This document shows positions 27,401-38,438 of a DNA stretch of 64,000 nucleotides, one piece after another; positions within the stretch are counted from its first letter, which is position 1; every line of letters begins with the position of its first letter. Both the position numbers and the translations under genes were made by a program. This DNA comes from Tubiluchus corallicola (Eukaryota > Priapulida > Priapulimorpha > Priapulimorphida > Tubiluchidae), in the NCBI GenBank assembly GCA_030141605.1, contig JAQGDQ010000051.1:122001-186000 (forward strand). Direction: 5' to 3'. The notes beneath the pieces were generated by a model. The model saw only the letters and a list, made by a program, of their open reading frames with translations, was not told where the DNA came from and did no database searches.

Positions 27401-30400
27401 CCACCTCACGTGGTGATCATGATGTTGATGATGATGATGATGGTGGCAACGATGACGACACCTATAGCACAAGCACCAACAGCGCAGCATTACAACAAGA
27501 CCATTCCAAACATTTTTCACAAAGTTGAAACTATGTGCTATAATATAATAAATAGCAAAGGCCCCGCAAAAGATTTTGCGTAAAAAACCACGTATAAACA
27601 ATAACACGCGAACATTCTACCTAGTCCTCATTTTTAACACAAAGCCCGTAGCAGCGTTTACTGAATTACAGCAGCGTAGCAGCTTTTTGCTGAATTAAAG
27701 CTATAAGATTATAGACAGAATACAATGGATGACGTCACAACAATGCCTTTGCGTCAATAGTTTTCTAAGCGAAAATTGCCGAAAATAGAACTCCTAATTA
27801 ACTCGCCAAGACTCCTCTCGGTGGACCTGCCCTAACATATAGCCCACACCATCGTGTAGCCCCGTTCTTCCTCTTTGTAAAGTCCCCATATCTCCTTCCG
27901 AGAGTCCCACCGGGCGACGCTAGAACGTTTTTCCCGCAGGCTGTTTGGTCAAAATTTAGAAAAAATCGCGAGTTGGGTCCGGGAAAACGCCCGTTGCAAG
28001 GCGCCCAGCACCACCCTCGGCCCATTCCCGTTCTCTACATCTCAGGCGTATAACTTTTGCAAAAAATGGCCGAAAAATGGCCATTTTTGGAGGTTTTTCG
28101 CCCCCCGTTCCTCGCGGTGGGCCCGATTCGAAAAATAAACCCCCAATGAGACGACACTAGATCGAGACCTTTCGTTTGATATATAGATCGCCGCAAATGG
28201 TGCCCTCGTCCGGGCTGTAGCCTCGAATCTTATATATAAATAAATATATATATTAAGATACCAAGAATATTAATATAATAGATCTAAAATTTATAGCTTT
28301 ATTAGTACATCTGAATTTATTTATCGTACTTTATTAAAACATTGTGAATAAATTTGAATTTATTCACTTTCTGAAAGCATGATTTATTTTGCTTTTTTGA
28401 GATTAATAAATAACGCAACTAACAACGTAAAGAATGTGCTGGAATTTATGAGTGATACATTTGGATTTTGCCGAGGGTTCATTATCAGTCAGTGATACCT
28501 TGTACATCTGTAAAACAGTAAGAATGTACTAGTTTAGCACTAGTACTCTTTTGCCCTTGTATACCGTGGTAGATCTACACTTTGTCATTGATTAATGAAG
28601 TCTCAGAAAATTCTCAATATATTACTGATGAACTCCAGCAATTTCTTTGTGTGGTTAATTATTATTTGGACAATAGTTTCAGCTAAGCGTTTTTTTACTT
28701 ATTTTAAAATGCTATTTTGTAAATTACAGGTCTGGGGTGATGCTGCAGTCCAGATATTTTTCTCACTATCGCCGTGCTGGGGCGGACTTATTACACTGGC
28801 TTCATACAACAAGTTTCACAATAATTGTTACAGGTTAGTGATTTTTTCAGATTTAGAAATAACATGTTGCTAAAAGCATATTTTTTACATAATGCTGTTT
28901 TTTACAGTCAGATTGACATACAAACGTAAAGTCTCATATTCAATAGAAATGCTATGTGCGTCTGTATTTCTGTAGCATAAAGCAATGTTGTGCTCTTCTA
29001 ACTTTATTCACAAAACTTTTGCAATGTTGAGCTTTTCTAACTTTATTCACAAAACTTTTGCAATGTTGAGCTTTTCTAACGTTATTCACAAAACTTTTGC
29101 AATGTTGTGCTTTTCTAACTTCATTCACAAACTTTTGCAATGTTGTGCTTTTCTAACTTCATTCACAAACTTTCGCAATGTTGTGCTTTTCTAACTTCAT
29201 TCACAAACTTTCGCAATGTTGTGCTTTTCTAAATTTATTCACAAAACTTTCGCAATGTTGTGCTCTTCTAACTTTATTCACAAAACTTTTGCAATGTTGA
29301 GCTTTTCTAACTTTATTCACAAAACTTTTGCAATGTTGAGCTTTTCTAACGTTATTCACAAAACTTTTGCAATGTTGTGCTTTTCTAACTTCATTCACAA
29401 ACTTTCGCAATGTTGTGCTTTTCTAACTTTATTCACAAAACTTTCACAATGTTGTGCTTTTCTAACTTTATTCACAAAACTTTCACAATGTTGTGCTCTT
29501 CTAACTTTATTCACAAAATTTTCGCAATGTTGAGCTTTTCTAACTTTATTCACAAAACTTTCACAATGTTGTGCTTTTCTAACTTTATTCACAAAACTTT
29601 TCCAATGTTATGCTTTTCTAATGTTATTCACAAAACTTTCGCAATGTTGTGCTTTTCTAACTTTATTCACAAAACTTTCGCAATTTTGTGCTTTTCTAAC
29701 TTTATTCACAAAACTTTCGCAATGTTGAGCTTTTCTAATGTTATTCACAAAACTTTCTTGTCTTATCGTATTTTTCCTTGTATATAATCTAGTTCAACAG
29801 ATTGGCATTATGCCAATGTATTATGATAGTCAGATATGAACTCTGTTTAATACTAATGTCTGACCATGTGTGATATATGTCTGATCATCTAGTTTTTCGA
29901 AACTTGGAGATGATCAGAATATATGAGCCATTGATTGAGCGGTTGCTGTTCTTTGACTATATTAGTAAATAACATTGACTTGTAACTGGAAGATTGACGT
30001 CCAAGTGCAGCAGATATTGGGTTTTACCTACTATATCATTTCAACTAAATCTGTCCTTGAGGTCAAGACTTTCTGCCTGGTTAGCTGTCTCTTCTACGAG
30101 GATTATCTTTGGTGATGAGTCATGTTTGAGTCTACATGTTGAATACCTTCTTCCAGGACACCAAAGTGCATATGAAAAATAAAATCAGGCCATTTTTAAT
30201 GTTCTGGTTTTGAGTGGATAACAGTGTTACACTCCGCTTCTGCTGTACCTGATATCTGCTGAGTGCAAATATGAGAAATTTTACTCTTTCTTGTTTTAAT
30301 GTTAACAAAATTGGTATCAGTGCAGTATAGTTGGAATCCTCTGTATTGGAATTGGAATTACTTCTTTTTTAATTTTCCTGGATTGTTTTAGATTTGAAAC

Positions 30401-33400
30401 TTGTTAAATATTGAGGTCTGTTTGGTCAATTTGCTTTTGTGATGTACTAAACACATTGCGACCCCTGTTGTACTTTTCAAACCCAGAGTTCTGTACAATG
30501 GGTTTTCATTTGCTCACAGTTTTTCATTGATAAATATGTTCTTTTCTAGAGATGCACTTATCGTGAGTTTTGGCAACTGTCTCACTAGTTTTTATGCAGG
30601 CTTTGTCATATTTTCTATTCTTGGATTTATGGCTCATACACTTGGAGTAGAAGTGGAGGAAGTTGCTGATAAAGGTATTTATTAAATAAAAAACCATCTT
30701 ACTCTATTGTAGCAGCAAACGTCAGTTGCCTTTGATATTTGGACTTTATTTTTTCATCAACTTAAGTACTCGATGTAAATTGAATTTATATAATTTGTAT
30801 TTAATGAATTAAATTACCTAGCTACCATTCACAGATGATATCACAGGACGTTCATGAACAGACCAACTGTTTTTTAAGCTGAGAGTATTGTTTTAAAAAT
30901 TTTACGGATATTTCAAGAATATGTTGAATTTCTAGGAGCTGGATTAGCATTTGTTGCATATCCTGAAGCAGTGTCGAGGTTACCTGGTGCACAAGTCTGG
31001 TCTTTTCTTTTTTTCTTTATGCTGATCACCTTAGGCCTCGGTACACAGGTAAATCTACTAGCCGCTCTCCACAGCTTAATGTTGATGTAGAATTAGGACC
31101 TTAAAATTGTCTCTTAAGAAACAAGCAATTGACAGCTGGTATTTTAAACTTCACTTAATGTTACACAGCTTCCTAGTCCATATCAATCAATATTCTGTGA
31201 ATGTATCATTTAAAGGCTGCTTTTCACTAACTTGTAGATTGCAATTTTTGCTCAAAAACATGACGTCCATTATTTGACTGAAATTTTGTGCAAGGCTAGC
31301 AATCTCTTTCTGCAAAGCGCCATATTATAGATCATTTAGCATTTAAATGAATTCTCACTATTTACCACAATTGAAAGATCTTTTTTGTACTTATAAGTTC
31401 ATTAAACACTTTATTTTTAGTTTACCATTATGGAGACAGTCATTACAACAGTGACAGAAGAATTTCCTAAGTTACTAAGAAAGCGCAAGTGGATGGTTGT
31501 TAGTGGAGTCAGTGCAGTCTTTTACATAGTTGGGCTTTTGTTTTGTTCCAGAGTAAGTGGCAGTTTGTTTTTTTAATACGCAGACATTAGATTTAGATTT
31601 ATTTATTCATACATTTAGCACAATATTACAAAATACAAGTCATACAATTAAAAATTGACAATACGTTGTGGTGCTGTGAGCATAGCAGAATAAGTTAACT
31701 TATAAGTTATGCTCAACATGAATAAGACTTAATTATGACATAAACAAAAAGGGCGTTAAATGGAGCAAAAGAAACAGATGCGAGAAGATGATAATGACGA
31801 TGTTGATGATGATAATGATGACAACGATGGTGAAATTAATGCTGTTGACAATGGTGGTGATGATGATAATGATGATGAATTGGTGCTAATGATGATGATA
31901 CACCAGGATTGATAATCTAAGCCATTATTACTTAAATGGTTGAGAAATTTTTTAGACAAGTAATGTATCATTTATATCCAACTCATGCAAAATTAACTCT
32001 AACATCTTTTGTCAAGTATCTTAGCTAGTGTTTTGTATTTCAGCAATTTAGTGACAACGCTTATTTTACTGTGTTAAACGATATTTAAATAATTTGAATT
32101 ATTTTAGGCTGGCATGTATGTTCTACAGTTGATTGATAGTTATGCTGCTACCTGGTCTGTTTTGATTATTGGCTTTATTGAGTGCTTTGCTATTTCTTGG
32201 ATTTATGGTAAGTATAGTGAACATATATTAAATGCTCATACTTTTGCTGAATTAGACTAACATAGCAGTTAATTAAAGTAAGAGAAAAATAATGAAAATG
32301 TTCTTTTTTTATTTCATTTAAGGAGATAATTCATCAGAGTATGATTTAGCTAGATTTCAAACTTTAAAAATTGGCAGTTTTACTGAAATCAGTTTCCTGT
32401 TTTAGTTAAGTGCAAATATTATTATATATCTTTACGGAGGACAGTTAAAAAATTAATGTTTATTTTTGTTTATCTTGCTTTAAAGTTTAAGCATTATTTG
32501 TCATCACAATTGTAAAAATGGTTATTAGATTGAACACATTTTTGTTTTGACAAACCTGTTCCTCCCTGTGAATTTCATATTCAAATTTTGTGTGAATCTT
32601 GTAAATTTAATTTTATCACTTACATGTAAGTTTCTAAGCAGTCATTGTTACAGTTTATGCTGCATTGTTTTCTGTACGCTTTTCAGTATTTACAGTAGAA
32701 AGTTCTCTTTGCATGGATGAAAGGGTCTTTCTATAAATACAAAACCTTGTGTGTTTGTGTTGTTTGCCAACCGAATTGGTGTTAGTTTGTTTTTGAATGT
32801 TGTGATTGTTCTGCATTAAATCACCTGTTTTCTAAAGGACATTTCACACTTGGCATGAGAAGATACTCTTTGTGACTTTCTGTGGAATTATTCTTCCTAA
32901 ATTGACCCCTTTGTCGTACTTATAAGAAATATATATTATGTAAATCAATATATTTTGTCCATATGTACATCTATGGATCATGTATTAACAGTTTTTTTTT
33001 GTACAGGTATTGATAACTTCCTTGCAAACATTAAGCAGATGCTGAGAAAAGATGTTTGGCCATACATATATTGGAAAGTCTTGTGGAAATTTATTGTTCC
33101 ATTAATTATTATAGTAAGTGATGTTAATTGCTATACTAATTTTTATGAGCTTCATTAAACATTGTATCATACTGAAAATGAGCTCTTAAAATAAGGACCA
33201 CTCTGCTGTTTGTTCCTATAAAACCAGGAACCTTACATTGTAATTTCATTACCACCGAGCCAATGTCTAATATTCTTGTTATTCAGTTTAACACACTGGA
33301 ATGGAAATTTGTGTCCAGTGTGCAGTATTAGGGCATTATGTTTGTGGCTAGCTTAGAACTTAGCTCATTATCAAGGACAGACCACTAGGGCGAGCTTATG

Positions 33401-36324
33401 GAGCAACAGAAGTGTTTTGGCTATGTTCAGAAGTTTGTACATCTATGCTCGATAAGAAAGAACTTGAGGAAGTATGGCAATGAACGCATTGGCTGCCACT
33501 CATTTGTTTACTGACAAGGCCAAGCACTGTTTGACTTTGATTGCTGAACATTCAATGTTTAGTGCAGTCTGTCTCCGCACACTTGCAAAAAATATTGATG
33601 TCATTTACAAAATATTGAATAGGTCGGCTTAACAATACTGTTACTAGGAAGAATTCTGTATTATTCTGTAATTTTTCTGTATTCTTGTTATTTATAAGCA
33701 TTATTTGTATCATACTTGTGTTATCTTTTATAATCCAAAAACCGAATAACTTCTCAATTAGAATGTCAATTAGAATGATTGCTTATGATATTTATAAATG
33801 CTTAGTAGAGAAATATGTTTCCAATTTCAGTTTGTTAAACTTTTGTATTGATAGAGCTGTGTGTTGTGTATGATTGAAATCATTTAATTCTTTTTTTGGA
33901 CTTGTATTTTACTTTATTTGCTGTTTTAGTCATGGCAGGCTTATTGCATACATTCGTTCGCATAAATTCATTTTGGAATGTACATGTATTCAAGCAGCAA
34001 ATAATTGAATCAAATAATTTTATTGAATGAATTTAATGCTGAATGTTTAATGGAAACCACATTGTTCAGTTTTTTAATGTTAACGAAGTTAAAAGGTTGA
34101 TTCTTTATTTAGTTCATCATGTTATTCACTTGGATTGACTTCAGTCCAATCACCTATGGTAACTATGATTATCCATCATGGGCTGATGCACTTGGTTGGG
34201 TGTTATCATTTACATCTGTATCAGCCATACCAATTGTAGCGTGTCTGATGATTTATAGAGAAGATGGCACCATTATACAGGTATGTATTGGTGTATTTAG
34301 TTGTTGAACGACTTTTATGAAAATTGCTGTAAACATAACAGTAAGTTGCTTGGTATAAGACATTATAGTGAAATAAATAAAAAAAGAAATTAAATAAAAA
34401 TGGCAAACAATTTATAATTACACGTAAAAAACTGACGAAACTGTAAATTCTAAACAACAATGAGCGGACAAAGAAATTCATTATGGAGTTTTATTTTAAA
34501 TTGCCAGATTATAATCAAGTGGGGAAAAGTCTTTATGTGGTCAGTAGATGGCGAAACATTATCATGCTTGCAAGAAAGGCAAAGTATATTGTGCCAACTG
34601 TCAAGCATTTAACAGAATTTTACTCACTTTGCTATGCTAGCAGTAACTTGCTCCCAGACACTTAACAGCCACCCAGTAGTTGACGCCGAATAATGGGCCT
34701 CTAGCTTCTAAATTATAGTGTATTAAGTTCGCGCTTAATCTGAACTAATTCACCCTCTACCTCCAGTTTATACCAGGTGACTGATCAGTCACCAAATTGA
34801 AGGCCTATCTGGGGTGCCAGTAAAAAGCAACAAAATATTGAAGAATTTGTTTAGGTTTTAGACTAGTGAGTATTGTCACAAAGTTGTTAAGATGCTGCAG
34901 TACAAAATCTTCTCATTTACAAACCGTTTATTAAGATACTGCAATATATTGAGAATTTTATTGGAAATCAACCATTTATTTATTTATTTATTGTCAGCTA
35001 TGACATTGAATAATTGCAATATTAGCCTAGCCTGAGTCACCATACTTGCAGAGCGGGCACCTGAGATAAGAGTTCTGGTAATGGTGTAGTGACTGGTGAC
35101 CTCCGGCTTGTTTTTCGATTATTACACAACTCCTCCTAGGTTAGTTCAAAATTTTTTTCACGTATATTTATGTAGTGCAGGATAGATGTGCACCTGCAAT
35201 TTCAAAAAGCTGGGATTCTCTCTAAGTGTCTGAGATACGAGCCAAAATGTAAAAATTAGAGCAAACCATTTTGTCAGTCAACTCCTCTTACATTATTGAA
35301 CTAGAAGTCTATGTTTTTGCATATGTGTATAGTCAAGTAAGCATAGATGTGCAATAGGTATGTTTTAGAAAGTGGGCTGGCCAAGTCACGTGACATGGGC
35401 AGAAGTGCTAAAACGGGGTTTGTCAATAACTGGAAAAGTAAACAAGCTGGAGTCACAAAGCTTGCAGGGCAGCTACCTGGGGTATGGGCTCACTCAATGG
35501 AATACTGTTTGATGACCTTTGGTCAAAGGTCAAGGACAGTAGACATCTATCAGTTTTTCGTTAGGCACTATTTCCTCCAACAGTTTTTAACTAGGACTAC
35601 AATTTTTGGCTGTGCCTAGGTGGTGTCAAGTTCTTGCACGTGCCTAAATATGGGTCACTATAAAACTTTTGCTAATGGCCAAAAACCGAAGATGGGTGCG
35701 TTGGTCACAGACATTTTTCCATTGTTGAGAAACAGTAGCTTGCAATGTATCAAATGAAAGGTCTTGATGAAACAAATTGAATGGTTTAGATTGAGTCAAT
35801 TTTGGTTGACTCATCACTTAGGGGACAAAAAGTGATTAGTTCTCTTATTACTAAACAAAATGCAATTTCTATGCTATGTAATCAAGCATGGAAAATTCAC
35901 TGAAGGCAGCATTTACACTTAGACCGCTGACCGAAGGGGTTGTGTGTCCAAAGTGACAGTTCCGATTTCATTGAAATGAAATGGTAATCAAGTATAGCGA
36001 GTTATAACAGCGGTCCAATAAACTAGTATATTAGAAGATTTGGTAAAAAGTTAAATGTATTTTTCTTTACAGAGGATTCGGAACTTATGCAAGCCTGCTC
36101 CAGATTGGGGACCAGCGCTTGCCAAGCATCGAGCAGAAAACTTATTTAAATCACTCGATGATTATCAGTTTACCAGTCCTCACTCAACCAGACCCATGAT
36201 TGTTTCTGACTCTCAGCTACCTTTAGCTAAACATCACAGCAAGGCTAGTGAGATACAAGAAGACGGTATAGAAAATCCTGGCCAGATGCGGATAATGGAC
36301 ATAAAACGCGAAACATCGATGTAA
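15385..36324 (+). CDS. SLC6 family glycine-transporter-like Na+/Cl- symporter, 15 exons
   Basis: Coding exons: 15385-15480 (predicted start), 18435-18627, 19641-19772, 23713-23856, 24226-24394, 25073-25205, 25532-25666, 28730-28833, 30550-30674, 30936-31048, 31421-31552, 32108-32207, 33007-33113, 34113-34280, 36073-36324. All have GT/AG junctions and compatible phases; the product is 700 residues. After an acidic N-terminus come 12 membrane segments. TM1 has [12 protein letters not shown] (residues 78-89), with Gly80 where amine transporters have Asp, so an amino-acid substrate is expected. The chloride and Na1 ligands are present: Tyr103, Gln342, Ser346, Asn378, Ser382, Asn83. Loop 2 has the usual Cys pair (181, 190) and sequons at 197, 208, 226 and 231. 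TM6-TM7 reads [12 protein letters not shown], as in GlyT1/GlyT2. One Na2 ligand, normally Asp in GLDS/GLDT, is Gly446. Plasma-membrane uptake of glycine is the best guess; proline or another amino acid is possible. Confidence 0.93.
16752..16808 (+). repeat. two-copy 28-bp tandem repeat (SLC6 intron 1)
   Basis: ACTAGTGTTCAAATATATTG is followed about 28 nt later by ACTAGTGTTCAAAGATATTG. A small local duplication just upstream of the larger minisatellites. Confidence 0.7.
16851..17090 (+). repeat. minisatellite, ~25-bp unit, ~9-10 copies (SLC6 intron 1)
   Basis: Units carry the core CTCACTTCATGTGAGT followed by CTAGG/TTAGG/GTAGC and CTGC. Within each core, CTCAC and GTGAG form a 5-bp inverted repeat around TTCAT, so the array can form a series of small hairpins. 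Divergence between units is moderate. Confidence 0.85.
17150..17325 (+). repeat. minisatellite, 21-bp unit, ~8 copies (SLC6 intron 1)
   Basis: Units of the type ACTCATCATATCCAAGCAT with CTGCT/TTCTC/GTA variants alternate regularly. Because 21 is a multiple of 3 both strands stay open (7-residue repeats), but there is no start context or splice support for coding use. It begins about 60 bp after the 25-bp minisatellite. Confidence 0.85.
25686..25731 (+). repeat. CA/CG-CA microsatellite (SLC6 intron 7)
   Basis: ACACACACGCACGCAC-type run just 20 bp after the donor of exon 7. Confidence 0.85.
25945..26702 (+). mobile_element. transposon-like repeat, copy A (non-autonomous, class unknown)
   Basis: Begins with ACTAGCAAAGGCCCCGCAAA, containing the inverted repeat CGCAAAA/TTTTGCG, and ends near a TATATA run plus CCAAGAATATTAATATAA. 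It shares nearly its whole length with the copy at 27551-28279, including GC-rich blocks such as CCCACCGGGCGACGCTAGAA and TTTTTCGCCCCCCGTTCCTC, which stand out from the AT-rich host sequence. A lacks about 55 bp present in the other copy before CTGTAGCCTCGAATC. No transposase frame is recognised and no clear target-site duplication was found. Confidence 0.7.
26703..27550 (+). mobile_element. diverged copy B of the same repeat, expanded with a C/A satellite
   Basis: Opens directly after copy A with ACTAGCCAAACCCCACAAAA, a diverged version of the 5' end of copies A and C. The interior is replaced by a CCACACCACACC satellite and a short GAT microsatellite (27418-27452). It ends with CTATAATATAATAAATAG, resembling the AT-rich 3' ends of the family, just before copy C. 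The assignment rests mainly on the 5' end. Confidence 0.45.
26744..27400 (+). repeat. A/C-only satellite (CCACA/ACC repeats), ~650 bp
   Basis: Long irregular array of CACACCACACCAC-type units with occasional TGCA, CATAC and CTCCA variants. The plus strand is almost free of G, so the minus strand is a G/T-rich run (GGTGTGGTGTGG). It leaves long His/Thr/Pro-rich open frames on the plus strand and Val/Trp/Gly-rich ones on the minus; these are by-products. Confidence 0.9.
27551..28279 (+). mobile_element. transposon-like repeat, copy C (most complete copy)
   Basis: Starts TAGCAAAGGCCCCGCAAAAG like copy A, keeps all the GC-rich blocks, and adds a segment before CTGTAGCCTCGAATC that includes GATATATAGATCGCCGCAAA. 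It ends with a TATATA run and CCAAGAATATTAATATAA, the same terminus as copy A. No protein domain is recognised. A short non-autonomous DNA element or a SINE-like element are both possible. Confidence 0.7.
28982..29756 (+). repeat. 39-bp minisatellite, ~20 copies (SLC6 intron 8)
   Basis: Unit core GCAATGTTGTGCTTTTCTAA followed by CTTTATTCACAAAACTTT. Most units are 39 bp and some 38 (CAAACTT instead of CAAAACTT). Variants (GAGC for GTGC, CTCTTC for CTTTTC, GTTATTC, CTTCATTC) recur in the same order at 28986-29165 and again at 29257-29420, so a multi-unit block was itself duplicated. Both strands stay open for long stretches because 39 is a multiple of 3; no coding evidence. Confidence 0.95.
31780..31905 (+). 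repeat. GAT/GAC-type imperfect microsatellite (SLC6 intron 11)
   Basis: Run of GATGATAATGACGATG-like trinucleotides with many substitutions. Confidence 0.8.
34281..36072. other. SLC6 intron 14, no recognised exon
   Basis: Last intron of the transporter gene. The open frame at 35347-35619 (plus) has no family resemblance and no splice link in frame. Apart from the palindromic site nothing is recognised. Confidence 0.5.
35513..35532 (+). promoter_or_regulatory. palindromic nuclear-receptor-like site (SLC6 intron 14)
   Basis: TGACCTTTGGTCAAAGGTCA is a perfect 9-bp inverted repeat (TGACCTTTG / CAAAGGTCA) around GT, i.e. two extended AGGTCA half sites facing each other. The second half overlaps TCAAAGGTCAAGGA, giving a further half-site-like element. 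Binding is inference only. Confidence 0.3.
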
Positions 36325-36407
36325 AGACGCACATTTCTTGTAAATATATTCCTCAGGGTTTTTACATCACCAAGTGATTATTGTAATTAATGCACCATTG
36401 TAAAACA

Positions 36408-36413
36408 AATAAA
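36408..36413 (+). other. polyadenylation signal of the SLC6 gene
   Basis: AATAAA 84 nt after the TAA stop (36322-36324), followed by a GT-rich stretch (TCAGTTGTGGTATCGTGTCT), as expected for a cleavage/polyadenylation site. Confidence 0.65.
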
Positions 36414-36429
36414 TCAGTTGTGGTATCGT

Positions 36430-38279
36430 GTCTTGTTATTGCTATGTACTTCTTAACAACTGATTCATATCTCATGAAATAAGGTTGTGATTTTTTTCTG
36501 TATATTATCAACTTTTTCTTTCCAGGCTACGCAAATTTGGTTTTACAACAGCCAGCTATTATAATGGTAACAGCAATATGGTATTTTGCAAAATATTAAT
36601 TACTAGTTTTTTTATAAATGGTAGAATAAGTTTGTGATTTCATTACTGTCTGACATGTAGCAGTGTCACAACTATTAACTAAAACAAAAAACAAACTTTT
36701 TATAGTTTCTTAATAAACAACTAGTGGAGAGTGTGAGTTTATTAGTACCGTAATATCATCTTTATTTGCATTATAATTTTTAGGGGAAACAATTACGTTG
36801 CATTTAATTAGTAACATCTTGAACATATTAAATGATAGGTTGCCATAAATTATTGTTTAATTTTTCCTAGAAATTTCCTAAATTGTATTACTATATAGTA
36901 ATACATTCGTGCTTCTGACTTAGAATTTAGGCCAGCTAAAACAGAGTTAGTTAACAGTAGTGTCAATTATTTTCTGTTTTTGGTAGCATTTACAACGAGT
37001 AAGTTGCAAAAATATGGAGCAGCACTTAGTATAAGAAAGGTAGGGTATTCAGTATGGTCTTTTCTTGAAAATTTTTAGCTTGAAAAAAACTAAATGTTGA
37101 TAAGCTAAACAATGTTTTGTGTGGTTTTTGTCCATAGTACTTGTTGTAAGTTATTATTTGATAGCGTTATCAATGTTATTTTTGATGTGACATATCAATT
37201 TTTGAATCTCAATAGAAGCTGACAAATTTTTGCGCGCTTGCAAAGCTAGTTTATGTAGCTATGGTGGTGCAATAATAAGGCGTAACAGTTTAAGTTTGAA
37301 ATGTAAAGGAAAGTCTTTTTTTATTTGGCACAGTTGTAAATGTATTGCACTATCTAATCACATGTTTTCCTATGTAACTAAAATTAGTTACTGTGGCTCG
37401 AGAATGCGTGTTCCCTCAGCTCCGTTTTTTTGCTTGAAGCAAGTAAACATCAATTTTGTGTAACGGTGCACTAAAGTAATTTTTCCTGTCTTAATGTTAC
37501 TGTGTATGATGATTACTCAAATAAATTGGTAGTAGTATTATTCAGTTGCAAATTTCCAAAGGCATTTGCTATTGTCTATTTTACATATATGACAATGAAT
37601 GCTGCCATTGCTGTGCTTTGTCAGTGAGTGCTGAATTTCTTCTGCATTAGCTAAGTGTACACTGCGAATGTTGTTTGTATGCTGTTGATGGCATACTGTA
37701 AAAAGTAAGTACACTAGTTTTCTGAATAAACGCTTTATGCGATAGTACATAAAATGGTTGACTTTTACTAAATTGTTCTTTAAGAATTGAACGAGTTTTT
37801 TCATATGCTTAACAAGTGAAAAAGCTAGTACTTGTGTGAAACAGACCTAAATTGTTAGTACTTAGCCTTTTTGATATTGCATTTTTCATGTGGTAGAAAC
37901 AATGACCTCTATAATTTTGTTAATGTAAAACTAAAATGTGTGCCAACGGAATTTCATAAAATCTCAATTGTTCCTTTGTCATCTGTATTAGAAGTGTTTT
38001 AATGCATTTACAAAAACATTGGAAGCATGTATTGTGTATATTATGGTGCTCTCAATTTTTGATGAATTTCTACTAATAATTAAAACTTGCACTAGACGCA
38101 CATCAAAACAATTTTGTGCAATTCAAGATTTTTTGAGACTTGGTGGTGAATAAAGTTCTATGATTTTGTAGGAGCTTCAACTGACTTAAAATAATGTCTT
38201 AAAAGTATACTTTGAGATTTGTTAGAATGTTTCCCAACTGTGATAAGCACAATAAGTGTAAACAGTTTTCATAATTTGT
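36430..38279. other. intergenic DNA, nothing recognised
   Basis: AT-rich sequence without recognisable gene, RNA or transposon. The open frames at 37230-37463 (plus) and 37538-37804 (minus) are unremarkable. Confidence 0.5.
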
Positions 38280-38438
38280 AAAAATATTGTTCATTACCAT
38301 CAGCAAGAATAAAACTTGCTAACCAAATAGCGAAAAAGGGTGGGCTTCCTTGCTGCTTATAAAAATATTGTTCATTACTATCAGCAAGAATAAAACTTGC
38401 TAACCAAATAGCAAAAAAAGGCGGGCTTCCTTGCGGCT
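38280..38438 (+). repeat. two-copy tandem duplication, 81-bp unit
   Basis: AAAAATATTGTTCATTACCA at 38280 recurs at 38361. Both copies continue through CAGCAAGAATAAAACTTGCT and GGGCTTCCTTGC with very few differences. Recent local duplication. Confidence 0.85.

Noticed and set aside
26732-27583. 283-codon His/Thr/Pro-rich open frame
   Set aside because: It is the A/C satellite read in one frame; the opposite strand is equally open and there is no start or splice context.
29410-29787. 125-codon frame of 13-residue repeats (and antisense counterparts)
   Set aside because: By-product of a 39-bp tandem repeat inside an intron; 38-bp units break the frame and both strands are open.
35347-35619. 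90-codon frame in SLC6 intron 14
   Set aside because: No homology recognised, no in-frame junctions, and flanking exons join correctly without it.
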